A stretch of DNA of 64,000 bases from Macrostomum hystrix. Lineage: Eukaryota; Platyhelminthes; Macrostomidae. Under the pieces are notes generated by a model. That model was given only the letters and a program-made list of their open reading frames with translations, did not search any database and was not told the DNA's origin. Numbering within the stretch: position 1 is the first letter of the stretch; every line of letters begins with the position of its first letter. A program made the translations under genes and the position numbers. Of the stretch, positions 1 to 12,243 are shown one piece after another. The stretch spans positions 2,447,501 to 2,511,500 of the forward strand of contig CATNEN010000037.1 of NCBI GenBank assembly GCA_950097015.1. The letters run 5' to 3'.

Positions 1-397
1 ACGAGACAGACTTACCAACCTAGCTCTGTTGCTAGGGAGATGCAGATGCCACATTCCGTCAAATATTTTCGTTTTCCAAGATGCAGAGCCTTTTCTCTCT
101 ATAGGGAGATCGTTATCTAACTATGGAAATTCGGCCGCCATGTTTCGGCAGTTCGTTTTTTTGCAAGTTTAGCGCCAAGCGATGAAAACATCCATTTAGA
201 TTCGCCGCTGTTGTGTTAAAAATCAAAACTAGGTGATTTTTTTCTGTCTGCTTGTCGATGACTGATTTTTTAACAAATTTCTTAAAAACAAAGACAGCAA
301 AACAAGATAACAGTTGGCTTGTGAATTAGGTATGCAGGCATTTTTTACGATTAGGCTGAGGGATTAGTAAAGGTCCCTAACATAGGCAGTTTTTCTA
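1..397. other. Unremarkable non-coding DNA
   Basis: AT-rich; no gene, repeat or RNA recognised. Confidence 0.5.
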
Positions 398-773
398 ATG
401 ATGCATCTGTGCATTATTATAATAATTATAATTATAATAGTAATTGCAGGAGGGCTGTGGGCAATGGCACATCATTTTGGTGAAATCAGACCCGCCGCCA
501 GCGAGGAGGCAATTCTGCCCATTCCGCTGATTCCTGAGCACACAGGCACACAGATACGCAGGCACACACTCACACAGGGTGTGAGCAACTGCCCAGACTT
601 TTCTCATCGTCAGGCAGTGTACGCTCTCACTTGCCTTAGATGTAAATTGCACGACTAGCCACCAAGCCTTCTCTCCTCGGCTGCGCCCCAAATGAATGTG
701 GCCTCGCCGCGGAATCGAACTTAGGGACCGTGGTGCGAGAGGCAAACGCGATAACCGCTCTGCTACTCACCCC
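398..773 (-). mobile_element. SINE-A copy (tRNA-derived), near full length
   Basis: Read on the minus strand it starts near 773 with a tRNA-like head (GGGGTGAGTAGCAGAGCGG, A-box-like; a degenerate B box follows), then a CpG-rich body, a TG-rich stretch and an ATT-rich tail (398-435). The same element recurs at 35.6, 44.4, 50.3 and 58.3 kb, which is what defines the family. Confidence 0.8.
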
Positions 774-1614
774 ATTAGTGTCCACAGTCCTATGTGTTCT
801 GACAGGTGTCAATTTTTTTAAAGCAATAATAATGAATTAAAAAGTAATGAGTCACCTACTTTATTGTTTCTACAAAGATGCTGGTAGTGGGTTCGCCAGT
901 GTTATGCTCTGGCTAATATGATCAACATCGATACACCATTTCATCTATACATTCTCAACAAGCCTCATTTTTCAAGTGTGACCTCATCTTCAATGTTCCT
1001 GTCTCCTGACTCTCAATTAATGCCTCTCAACTTCAACCTCACCAAAACATTTGGGATAAATTCCCTGTCCCTCCCTGTCCATCTCTTCAACTCGGCTCGC
1101 AGAAATCCTCAGTTCAATTTTCGGCCCCTTAATCTTATTTTCGTCTAGCCCAGACTAAAAGATCTGCTAGGAGCTTGAATGCAAATCCAGAGTGGTGGGG
1201 GCCGGCCGTGAGTGTTGCGTAACACACAGCAGTCACGCGCTTGTCCGACTGAAAACCGACCATCGGCACCTGATGCGCACACGTCGTGAGCTAATTTCGT
1301 TGGGTAACGCACGTGTTATAAATATAGTAATTTTGTTTGACGCCATGATTAAGCGTGCGGGGAAAGTAAAGCCTCATGCGGTATCTGCTGCTATGTGGGG
1401 GGGCATCCCTCTAAAGCTGAGTCACTCAACCTAATTATGCTACCCTGTTCTAAACTGTGTATTAAAGCTAGGAAAAAGTCACCTTCTCTATGTGAAATTT
1501 GTACCTCTGACTGGGCGGTGAGAGGAATGTGCTCACAAATAAAGAAGGCCTGGATCTACCTTTCTGTCCTCAAAAAGGGATTGTTTTGAGTTTAACTGAT
1601 TTAATTGTTTGGGC
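774..1614. other. Unremarkable non-coding DNA
   Basis: Only short open frames without coding character; nothing recognised between SINE-A and the telomeric tract. Confidence 0.5.
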
Positions 1615-1672
1615 TAGGGTTAGGGTTAGGGTTAGGGTTAGGGTTAGGGTTAGGGTAGGGTTAGGGTAGAGG
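1615..1672 (+). repeat. Interstitial telomeric repeat (TTAGGG)n
   Basis: Six to nine copies of TTAGGG with two single-base-shortened units near the right end. TTAGGG is the usual animal telomere unit. Confidence 0.95.
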
Positions 1673-1894
1673 TGAGTTTTCTCTTACTGACGATTGAATT
1701 TGGCTGATGGGAGATATATCCCATCAAACTTCCAGAAGGACGAGCTCCGCTTGTTCTCTATATTTTTACACTACAAGGCTAGAGCTTCTGAGTATAAACT
1801 CGACTCGCTGAGAAAGACACATGATTCGCCATTCTTTCAGTTCACCCAGCTCAAAAATTCGTACGAGCATTTGCTATTGAAGAACTTTGTGTGG

Positions 1895-2000
1895 GTGCGC
1901 GTGGTCTGCCCAGTCCACGGACTGAACTTTGGAAGCACCGCGCAATGGCTGCTGCTGTGCGACTGGCTGCACGTCTGGCCCAACTCCGTCGAGTGTTGTT
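1895..2000. mobile_element. SINE-B core fragment
   Basis: The core variant CAGTCCACGGACTG (1911-1924) is followed by GCGCAATGGCTGCTGCTGTG and GGCTGCACGTCTGGCCCAAC, shared with the 39.7-kb copy. Confidence 0.65.
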
Positions 2001-2494
2001 GCCATTTTTCTACCCATCTAGACTCTATACGACGTAAACGTAATAGTACAATCGTATTCATCAACTGTCTCTGCTAAAATACGCCCTTGTCTGATCTATC
2101 TGATCTGAAAGGTTACCAGAGCAGCTATTTTTATCTTAGTAATCTCTTACGCTGTTTAATAATTAAACTTCAGGCACTGAATAAAAACTTGGTACTATGC
2201 TGAATAGTTTTAGCCAGCCTCCTTAAATTTATTCCTGCGCGTGTGTTTCAGATTTATTGTGCACTTTAGCTGCGCGCACATTTTTCATATGAAGATATTT
2301 CCCTCGGTTGTGAGTTCCTCCGGCTTGTTGAACGCCTGTTTCTTCCAGCTGGCCGTGCAGTCTCTCGAGGATGGAGCCGACAGTTGTTGAAGTCTCCGAG
2401 CTTATGAAATTATCACTCTCAGCTCCAAGTGTGCGCGAGTCCGCTTCACTGTCTTTCTCTCTCTATGCTCACTCTCTATAAAACCTAATTATGC

Positions 2495-2640
2495 GCCTGG
2501 GCACACGGCCCATCGCTAATTAGCGAAAGACCGTTGAGATGAGCAGCCCCGGTTCGAATCTCTCGGACTCACCCCCTTGGGAAGTGTGTCCCCCATTCAG
2601 TCATCCACCCTGCTGAATTGGTCCAATGTTGTGTGAATAA
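2495..2640 (+). mobile_element. Possible further tRNA-derived repeat
   Basis: A B-box-like GGTTCGAATCTC at 2552-2563 follows an A-box-like TGGGCACACGGCC by about 45 nt. It could be a third SINE type or a decayed tRNA; I see no second copy. Confidence 0.25.
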
Positions 2641-3144
2641 TTTTCTTCGTTATCCCCCAAACTGGTTTCTTCTTAGAGTCAATCTACACTTTTTTCTCTC
2701 ACATTTTTAAATAGAAAATCGATTATTAAAGCGAGGGTTAATGGTGCTCTAGGTGGCCTCGACAAATTAGGCGCTGCGAGTGGTTGTTTCAGCTAGTAAG
2801 CCGCTCAGTTGCCACTTCTAATTTCCCCTGCCCTCCATTGCTGGCATGCGTCTGCTTATAAAATTACAGTTTATTGTCCGTTTGGGCGACCATTCTGTGG
2901 TGTAGATTGGCTAGCAGGAAATTTGCTAATTTTTGCGCATTGTGCGTTCTTAGCTTGTACGTTGTCGCAATGCACGTTGCCGCAAATTGGCATTCAATTA
3001 CTTTTCTCTTTATTGAGCACAGAATTGTCTTGGTTCTTTTACTTTTAGTTGCATCATGATATTGTGATGACATTGTGGTGTGTAAAGGTTTGCAATTTTT
3101 CATCTCACATCACTGCTTGCTTGCATTGTATTTAATGAGAATCA

Positions 3145-5222
3145 AGCGTCAAGCATCAAGCGTCACTCCATTGTGACGTACACCATTGATTACATTGTGC
3201 ATGGTTGCATCAAGCGTCACTCTATTGTGACGTACACTATTGATTACATTGTGCATGGTTGCATCAAGCGTCACTCCATTGTGACGTACACCATTGATTA
3301 CATTGTGCATGGTTGCATCAAGCGTCACTCCATTGTGACGTACACTATTGATTACATTGTGCATGGTTGCATCAAGCGTCACTCCATTGTGACGTACACC
3401 ATTGATTACATTGTGCATGGTTGCATCAAGCGTCACTCCATTGTGACGTACACCATTGATTACATTGTGCATGGTTGCATCAAGCGTCACTCCATTGTGA
3501 CGTACACCATTGATTACATTGTGCATGGTTGCATCAAGCGTCACTCCATTGTGACGTACACCATTGATTACATTGTGCATGGTTGCATCAAGCGTCACTC
3601 CATTGTGACGTACACCATTGATTACATTGTGCATGGTTGCATCAAGCGTCACTCCATTGTGACGTACACCATTGATTATATTGTGCATGGTTGCATCAAG
3701 CGTCACTCCATTGTGACGTACACCATTGATTATATTGTGCATGGTTGCATCAAGCGTCACTCCATTGTGACGTACACCATTGATTACATTGTGCATGGTT
3801 GCATCAAGCGTCACTCCATTGTGACGTACACCATTGATTACATTGTGCATGGTTGCATCAAGCGTCACTCCATTGTGACGTACACCATTGATTACATTGT
3901 GCATGGTTGCATCAAGCGTCACTCCATTGTGACGTACACCATTGATTACATTGTGCATGGTTGCATCAAGCGTCACTCCATTGTGACGTACACCATTGAT
4001 TACATTGTGCATGGTTGCATCAAGCGTCACTCCATTGTGACGTACGCTATTGATTAAATTGTGCATGGTTGCATCAAGCGTCACTCCATTGTGACGTACA
4101 CCATTGATTACATTGTGCATGGTTGCATCAAGCGTCACTCCATTGTGACGTACACCATTGATTACATTGTGCATGGTTGCATCAAGCGTCACTCCATTGT
4201 GACGTACACCATTGATTACATTGTGCATGGTTGCATCAAGCGTCACTCCATTGTGACGTACACTATTGATTACATTGTGCATGGTTGCATCAAGCGTCAC
4301 TCCATTGTGACGTACACCATTGATTACATTGTGCATGGTTGCATCAAGCGTCACTCCATTGTGACGTACACCATTGATTACATTGTGCATGGTTGCATCA
4401 AGCGTCACTCCATTGTGACGTACACCATTGATTACATTGTGCATGGTTGCATCAAGCGTCACTCCATTGTGACGTACACCATTGATTACATTGTGCATGG
4501 TTGCATCAAGCGTCACTCCATTGTGACGTACACCATTGATTATATTGTGCATGGTTGCATCAAGCGTCACTCCATTGTGACGTACACCATTGATTACATT
4601 GTGCATGGTTGCATCAAGCGTCACTCCATTGTGACGTACACCATTGATTACATTGTGCATGGTTGCATCAAGCGTCACTCCATTGTGACGTACACCATTG
4701 ATTACATTGTGCATGGTTGCATCAAGCGTCACTCCATTGTGACGTACACCATTGATTACATTGTGCATGGTTGCATCAAGCGTCACTCCATTGTGACGTA
4801 CACCATTGATTATATTGTGCATGGTTGCATCAAGCGTCACTCCATTGTGACGTACACCATTGATTATATTGTGCATGGTTGCATCAAGCGTCACTCCATT
4901 GTGACGTACACCATTGATTACATTGTGCATGGTTGCATCAAGCGTCACTCCATTGTGACGTACACCATTGATTACATTGTGCATGGTTGCATCAAGCGTC
5001 ACTCCATTGTGACGTACACCATTGATTACATTGTGCATGGTTGCATCAAGCGTCACTCCATTGTGACGTACACCATTGATTACATTGTGCATGGTTGCAT
5101 CAAGCGTCACTCCATTGTGACGTACACCATTGATTACATTGTGCATGGTTGCATCAAGCGTCACTCCATTGTGACGTACGCTATTGATTAAATTGTGCAT
5201 GGTTGCATCAAGCGTCACTCCA
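3145..5222. repeat. 54-bp minisatellite, about 38 units
   Basis: Near-identical 54-bp units, each with a 6-bp-stem inverted repeat CGTCACTCCATTGTGACG and a TGACGTAC motif. Rare variants recur at 1134 bp (21 units): for example the GATTATATT pair at about 3677/3731 and 4811/4865, and GCTATTGATTAAATT at 4046 and 5180, so a 21-unit block was duplicated. Since 54 is a multiple of three, long open frames arise on both strands; I do not regard them as genes. Confidence 0.97.
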
Positions 5223-6345
5223 TTTTATTCGCCTCATTGTGCTGCTGTATTGGTTCTCGCATTTTGCTCCGCTCTGGTTGTTCTGCTTGGTGCTGTAACT
5301 CAGTCTTCGGAAGCATGGAGCGGTAGTTAATATTATTGCAAGCTTGTTACATAAGGCTTTTGGTACTCAGAACTGCCGGATCTCCGTGAGCATTTGAGAA
5401 TTGGTTGGCGTGCTCTACAGCTTCTTTCATTTCTGAAGCCATCCAGATCAAGCTCTCCAGTCAAGATGCTGGCGGAAAAAGACTTACAAAAGAAAAGAGG
5501 CACCACAGGAAGCACAATGCGTTTGTAAATTCTTGAAAGCGCACACGAATCTGTTGGCAAGGCTGAAGCAGCAGAACACAAACGGACTCAAAAGAGAGAA
5601 TATTGAGAGCGCCTATTTCACTTACTTTGATTTCTTTTCCGCGCCGCTGGGGGTCCCCGAGATGGCGGCCTGGAACTCAGGGACCTCTTTGCCACCCCAC
5701 CTCCTCCAGCAGACACGCATTTTAATATCCGGTCTTAACGCGTCAGTTTTTTGCCGGCTCAATAGAAGTGGGCGGGGCCCTTCAAACCCCGACGTCGATG
5801 AGAAAAATCTGCCGGGCCTGTGTAGACTGGAAAAACCTGTGCCAATGTCCGGAAGGGAGAAGGAGAGAACGGGGAGAACAAAAAACTATACCAAAAAAAA
5901 TGAAGGTGCCAACTTCGCATTTAATCCCATAATATGCTCGCCGCACAATGTCCCAACGTGTAACTGAAATTTCGGCGCATTGCTCAGCTCATGAAGCCAT
6001 TTCCTGTCGATAATGTGGCGCGTGCCACCTAAAATAAAAAATGAGCCGAACACTCATAAATTTTCCTTATTTATACGTCGAGCTGTAAGATGGCAGCAGG
6101 ACATTTGGGCGCACAAGCAAATTACAAGAAATTACTGTTCTACAACCAGAAAATGGTCCTCTGGTCATTTCCTGTCGTGTGGGAATTACCTCGTGTGTCT
6201 GTGGATGCTTTTCGGAGTGAAATTATAACCATAGAAATGGTTTGTGGTGTAATTTTTTGATTGCGCTTACATGACGTTTGCAAAAATATGCTTGCCAGAA
6301 AAACCGTAAGATTTATGAGATGTGTGATGTAGAGAGACAAGTTGA
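5223..6345. other. Non-coding DNA between two arrays
   Basis: Contains a GC-richer stretch (5640-5860) but no supported exon. Confidence 0.45.
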
Positions 6346-6589
6346 TAAGCTTTTTCACAATTGGACAAGATTTTTCACGATTAGACAAGCTTTTTGACAA
6401 TTAGACTAGCTTTTTGACAGCTGGAGAATCGGGCTTGACAGCTGGAGAATCAGACTTGGCAGCTGGAGAATCGGGCTTGACAGCTGGAGAATCGGACTTG
6501 ACAGCTGGAGAATCGGACTTGACAGCTGGAGAATCGGACTTGACAGCTGGAGAATCGGACTTGACAGCTGGAGAATCGGGCTTGGCAGT
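6346..6589. repeat. 20-bp then 21-bp minisatellite
   Basis: About three AAGCTTTTTGACAATTAGAC-like 20-bp units pass into nine 21-bp units with core TTGACAGCTGGAGAATCGG. The junction TTTTTGACAGCTGG shows one array grew from the other. Confidence 0.9.
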
Positions 6590-7032
6590 GTCGAATCTCT
6601 CTGTTGGTTGCAAAATGCTCAAAACAAAAAATATTTTTAGCACTCAGAGAAGCATCCAGCTAGCTAAAAAAGCTGTTAGATTTGTTAATCCAACAAAAAG
6701 TGTATTTGATGCTAGTAAAAAAGGATCAAGACAAATATAGATAAAAGAGTTTTATAAATGAAGCAGAGAAATTAATGTCGCAAGACTGGCCGAGGCAGCC
6801 AACACAAGAAGCGACCGTCAAAGAGTTTTAAATATTTCATGAGCCTCAGCTTCAGCCGCAAATGGAACAATTCTTTAATCTCCTTTCCCTCCAGCCTACT
6901 AGCCACCATCCCTAAATGCCGCCTGCAGCTGAGCCGCCTCTCAAATCCCCTTCAAATCCCCCAGGAGGTTGTCTTCAAGATACGCTCTCACTTTTTTCGA
7001 AAATTAGTGAACCGGGCAGTTTCTGACACTTA

Positions 7033-7033
<1 letters not shown>

Positions 7034-7075
<42 letters not shown>
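7034..7075 (+). repeat. (CTG)14 microsatellite
   Basis: Uninterrupted CTG triplets in non-coding sequence. Confidence 0.97.
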
Positions 7076-7984
7076 ATCAATTTTTCACCTTCCCTCACCA
7101 TAGTATAAGGTGGGTAAGTGGCGTGCACTTCAGGACATCCAAGCCTTGCCTTGAATCAATCAATGCTGAGCAGTCCCTTAGATTCAGTTGTTTAAAAAAG
7201 TTGAGTCATTGTGGTAAGCTTTTATTATGGCACACCCTAATTACCTATGCATTTAATGATTTGAGATTTTTGTCAGTTTCTAGAAAATATCCTACAGAAA
7301 GAGGATTATCTCACACACCCCCGATTAAGTTCGATAATAATTTTTCTAATCAACAAGATTCAATGAGAATTACTTACTTAACAATGACTTTGAGTGGAGT
7401 AAGCTGCACAGATGCTTAATGGATCCGTGATCTTAAATCTATGTATTACACATCAGAGACCTACTGCCCCACCTTAGTGTCAAATTTGAGAACCAGCTAA
7501 TCCGCTTGTCCAATTTGCAGCTAGAAATCCCATTTTGTTCCTCCCGGTTCTGCTTGACTCTGCAGTGGTGAAATAGGCGGTGCTTGTGTCCCTGCTCCCA
7601 TCTCTTTCCCTGATCCCTTTAGCAAGGTGTCCCGGGGGACAAAAATTACTATCTATCCATCTATTTTACTTTCTGTCTCTGTCTCTCTCTGGGGCCTGTC
7701 TTCCACTCATCTCATCCCGAAGATTGAAAGATGCATTCAGGGGATTGCACACACGCGCAGCCTGCAGGACATTGGAAAATTGTCGGGCGTCGAGCGACAG
7801 GCGAAGCGAGCTCTTAAAATCCTTCTCAGCCCTCGTGCTAAATAATTTATGCCCAATCTGAAAAGCGGATAAGACAAAAGAACACGCGAGAGACGACTGG
7901 GAGGAATGGTCAGGGGACCAGGCAAAGGTTTGTCCTTAATTACAATACTTTTTAAGAGGCCAGTTTGGCAACGCTGCTAAACTC

Positions 7985-8165
7985 TAATCTTTGCTACAAT
8001 AATTGATTACACCTGTCCCAATTTGGCCAGATGTGCAGCCGACAGCACAGCCGCAGCTATTGCGCGGCGCATCTGAAGGCTGCTTACGGCTTTTCAGTCC
8101 ATGGACATGTTTCGTCCTATTTAACAGCTGGGTGAACTGAAGCATTGAACTGAAACAGAAGATTT
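7985..8165 (-). mobile_element. SINE-B copy, head truncated
   Basis: Matches the 15.6-kb copy from CCAATTTGGCCAGATG through the core (8095-8108, last bases diverged) to GGTGAACTGAAGCA. The tRNA-like head is absent. Confidence 0.8.
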
Positions 8166-8689
8166 ACTAAAATAAAATAAACTTGTACATCGCATCGATA
8201 CTGATCGGGCTGTAGTTTGAAACCTGATCCGAGATTCTACAGGCCGTGTGTCCATTCGTCAAACCTCCACCACCCATCTGAGCACAGAGACACTCTGAGC
8301 TAGCAGCACCTGCGCACCATGGGCGGGGCAGAACAAGGCAGGCAGGTGTGAATTACGTGACTCGCAGACTGATAAGAAAAAAAGGAATTCTACAAGTTTG
8401 CTTACCAAAGTCACACACTCACACACCGAATCGGGTAGCTTATTACGAGCTACTATCTGAATTGAAACCATTAAAAACTGACTTAAATTGAAGTAGTGGC
8501 TACCTTAGCACTGTAGCTTTGATGAAGCCAAGCAAAAATAGCCTGTTTCATAAGGCTTCTGCAATTTCTGATAATAAATTAACAAGGAGTGAGAGAATGG
8601 CATAAATTGGAAGCATACAGGGAGAATAGATTGCAGCAGAGACAGGTCAGCTGGTCGACAGATGAGAATGTCAGGAGGGAAAGAAAGGG

Positions 8690-9970
8690 GGCAAGAAAGG
8701 GAGAGAGGAGAGAGGGGAGGACAGAGGGAGGAGAGAGGGAGGAGAGAGGGAGGACAGAGGGAGGAGAGAGGGAGGACAGAGGGAGGAGAGAGGGAGGAGA
8801 GAGGGAGGACAGAGGGAGGAGAGAGGGAGGACAGAGGGAGGACAGAGGGAGGACAGAGGGAGGACAGAGGGAGGACAGAGGGAGGACAGAGGGAGGACAG
8901 AGGGAGGACAGAGGGAGGACAGAGAGAGGACAGAGGGAGGACAGAGGGAGGACAGAGGGAGGAGAGAGAGGGAGAGAGGGAGAGAGAGAGCGGGAGAGAG
9001 GAGAGAGGACACTGCCCATTGAATTTCAAAAATCTAATGTTGGAATCGATTCCAACATCAGAGTGAGGACAGAGAGAGGACAGAGAGAGGACAGAGGGAG
9101 GACAGAGGGAGGACAGAGGGAGGACAGAGGGAGGACAGAGGGAGGACAGAGGGAGGAGAGAGAGGAGAGAGAGGAGGAGAGAGAGGAGGAGAGAGAGGAG
9201 AGAGGAGAGAGGGGAGGACAGAGGTAGGAGAGAGGAGGAGAGAGAGGAGAGTGAGAAGAGAGGAGGAGAGAGAGGAGGACAGAGGGAGGAGAGAGAGGAG
9301 AGTGAGGAGGGAGAGGAGAGAGGGAGGAAAGAGGGAGGACAGACAGAGGGAGGACAGAGGGAGGACAGAGGGAGGACAGAGGGAGGACAGAGGGAGGAGA
9401 GAGAGGAGAGAGAGGAGGAGAGAGAGGAGGAGAGAGAGGAGAGAGGAGAGAGGGGAGGACAGAGGTAGGAGAGAGGAGGAGAGAGAGGAGAGTGAGAAGA
9501 GAGGAGGAGAGAGAGGAGGACAGAGGGAGGAGAGAGGAGAGTGAGGAGGGAGAGGAGAGAGGGAGGAAAGAGGGAGGACAGACAGAGGGAGGACAGAGTG
9601 AGGACAGAGGGAGGACAGAGGGAGGACAGAGGGAGGACAGAGGGAGGACAGAGGGAGGAGAGAGAGGAGAGAGAGGAGGAGAGAGAGGAGGAGAGAGAGG
9701 AGGAGAGAGGGAGGACAGAGGGAGGAGAGAGGGAGGACAGAGGGAGGAGAGAGGGAAAACAGAGGGAGGACAGAGAGAGGACAGAGGGAGGAGAGAGGGA
9801 GGACAGAGTGAGGACAGAGAGAGGACAGAGGGAGGACAGAGGGAGGACAGAGTGAGGACAGAGGGAGGACAGAGGGAGGACAGAGGGAGGACAGAGGGAG
9901 GACAGAGGGAGGAGAGAGAGGAGAGAGAGGAGGAGAGAGAGGAGGAGAGAGAGGAGGAGAGAGAGGAAGA
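8690..9970. repeat. 12-bp polypurine array (GAGGGAGGACAGA-like)
   Basis: All-purine-rich plus strand built on AGAGGGAGGACA, with blocks of GAGAGAGGAG. A larger block recurs at about 240 bp (9236 and 9476). Unique sequence (9006-9062) interrupts it. Confidence 0.95.
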
Positions 9971-10639
9971 AGTCGATCAGAAGTAGGACTATAAAGTGAT
10001 AGTTATGATCAAAGGAAGTCAGACGATTGGAGCAACGAATGAAGGCAGAGGAAAGCTGGCAAATATTTGAGGCAAAGAAGTAAAACTATACTTACTTACT
10101 CGTACTAGCAACAGAATTGAAACTAGATGGGAGTCATGCGTTGACTTCTAAACACAATAGCACAATAAGGTCGGGCAACGCCTTAAGGCTTAAGGACAAC
10201 AAAACTTATAGAATCGTCCGTTAGCGACCGACATAGGACACCCATGAGCAGGTGTCACTCAGTGAAGCAAATAGAAAATCAGCCTAGAGACACAAACAGA
10301 GACAGGCTGAAGACGTTGGGACGACGAGCACAGCTCCCAGAGTCTCCCAGTTGTCTATTGGCACGTGTCATCTTCTGTGGCGCTTTTTCTAGTCGCCATT
10401 TCACATTTTTTCTTTTTTGTTTCTCTTGAACAGTTCCTGGAAAACTGCAGTCAGTTCTATCTGACGAGATTCGATGCTACTCAAAGAGATCGGCTTTCCT
10501 TCTTTCTTTCAAGTCGTGCTGCCGCATTAGAAATAAGCTGTTTTAGTCTGCTCAGATTCCACTGCGGCAGGTCTACGAGCTAGGAAGAGATAGAAAATAA
10601 AAGTAAGGCGACTGCAATTAAAGATAAACACTATAAAAC

Positions 10640-11510
10640 AGAGGAGAGAATAGAGGAAAGAAAAAAGAGAAGAGAGGAGAAAGGAGAGAGGATGAAGGAG
10701 AAAGGAGAGAGGATGAAGGAGAAAGGAGAGAGGATGAAGGAGAAAGGAGAGAGGATGAAGGAGAAAGGAGAGAGGATGAAGGAGAAAGGAGAGAGGATGA
10801 AGGAGAAAGGAGAGAGGATGAAGGAGAAAGGAGAGAGGATGAAGGAGAAAGGAGAGAGGATGAAGGAGAAAGGAGAGAGGATGAAGGAGAAAGGAGAGAG
10901 GATGAAGGAGAAAGGAGAGAGGATGAAGGAGAAAGGAGAGAGGATGAAGGAGAAAGGAAAGAGGATGAAGGAGAAAGGAGAGAGGATGAAGGAGAAAGGA
11001 GAGAGGATGAAGGAGAAAGGAGAGAGGATGAAGGAGAAAGGAGAGAGGAGAGATGAGAGAGGAGAGAGGAGAGAGGAGAAAGGAGAGAGGAGAGAGGACA
11101 CAGAGAGTACAAAGGAGAAAGAAGAGACGAGAGAGGACAGAGGAGAGAGGAGAAAAGAGAGAATAGAGAAGAGAGAAGAGAGGAGAGAGAAGAGGAGAGA
11201 GAATATAAACGAGAGGAGAAGAGAGGAGAGAAGAGAGGAGAGAGAATAGAAACGAGAGGAGAGGAGAGGAGAGATGAGAGAGGAGAGAGGAGAGAGGAGA
11301 AAGGAGAGAGGAGAGAGGACACAGAGAGTACAAAGGAGAAAGAAGAGACGAGAGAGGACAGAGGAGAGAGGAGAAAAGAGAGAATAGAGAAGAGAGAAGA
11401 GAGGAGAGAGAAGAGGAGAGAGAATATAAACGAGAGGAGAAGAGAGGAGAGAAGAGAGGAGAGAGAATAGAAACGAGAGGAGAGGAGAGGAGAGAAGAGA
11501 TGAGACTAGA
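10640..11510. repeat. 21-bp polypurine array plus 221-bp duplication
   Basis: About 17 units of ATGAAGGAGAAAGGAGAGAG (+G), then a GA-rich segment present twice about 221 bp apart (landmark CAGAGAGTACAAAGGAG at 11101 and 11322). Confidence 0.95.
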
Positions 11511-11742
11511 GAAAAGATAGGGGATATGGGGTAAAACAGAAAAGGACATTGGTGAGGTATAATTTTAGTAGGCGACAGTATTAGATGCAATATCGAGCTG
11601 CACATTTACTGTTAACGACACATCACGGGCAATAATGCGAGAATAATTGAGACAATACGATTAGGATATTGGCCATAGCGTAAAAAATATTTTTTATTCC
11701 GAACTTCAAAACTCTAAAGCTACAGGCTGAAGAGAAAGTTAA

Positions 11743-11992
11743 GAGCGATCTTGGACAGGCCGCCTCCCATTGGCTGAGGCCAACAGCCAATCAGAAATAA
11801 TCGCAGACGCTCTAGACGATTTGGCCGTCGCCCCCAAAAAGCCCTCATCAAATGGATTGAAAGGGAAGGCAGAGAAGTCCGCAAGCTTTGCCTCGAGTTT
11901 AACGACACATGCAGCACAAGGCGTCGGTGTAAAGCAGGCCCAGTTATTCTCTACAATTGAAACCGCAGCAACCGATTGCGCGTCAAATACAA
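11743..11992 (+). other. Weak candidate exon with paired CCAAT boxes
   Basis: A stop-free frame ends at a good donor (AAGG|GTGAGT at about 11993) and has mixed, non-repetitive residues, but there is no ATG and no homology I recognise. ATTGGCTG (11769-11776) and CAGCCAAT (11784-11791) form an inverted CCAAT pair at its start. Confidence 0.15.
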
Positions 11993-11994
11993 GG

Positions 11995-12243
11995 GTGAGT
12001 CATTGCGCGCTGCTTCTAAAGGCTGTGTACAGCAGTTCAGTCCATGGACTGAGGAGGGCCAACCTCCAAGGCGCAGTGAGAGTGTACACTGCCTGACCAT
12101 GAGAAAGGTACACACTTGTGTGAGTGTGTGCTCAGGAGTCGGTGGAATGGGCAGAATTGCCTCCTCGCTGGCTGCGAGTCTAGTGTCACAAAATGATGTG
12201 CCATTGCCCGCAGCCCTCCTGCAATTATAGCTATTATTATTAA
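11995..12243 (+). mobile_element. Chimeric SINE: SINE-B core joined to SINE-A 3' half
   Basis: 11995-12056 carries the SINE-B core (GCGCGCTGCTTCTAAAGGC, then the palindrome at 12038-12051). It passes directly into the SINE-A body from GAGGGCCAACCTCCAAG to its ATT-rich tail. Confidence 0.75.

Larger units (their letters stand above)
6590..8689. other. Non-coding DNA with a CTG microsatellite and a SINE-B
   Basis: Apart from the two listed elements, nothing recognised. Confidence 0.45.

Noticed and set aside
3149-5218. A 689-codon open frame on the minus strand and two long plus-strand frames
   Set aside because: They are translations of the 54-bp array; unit length divisible by three keeps several frames open at once, with no start context or non-repeat coding flanks.
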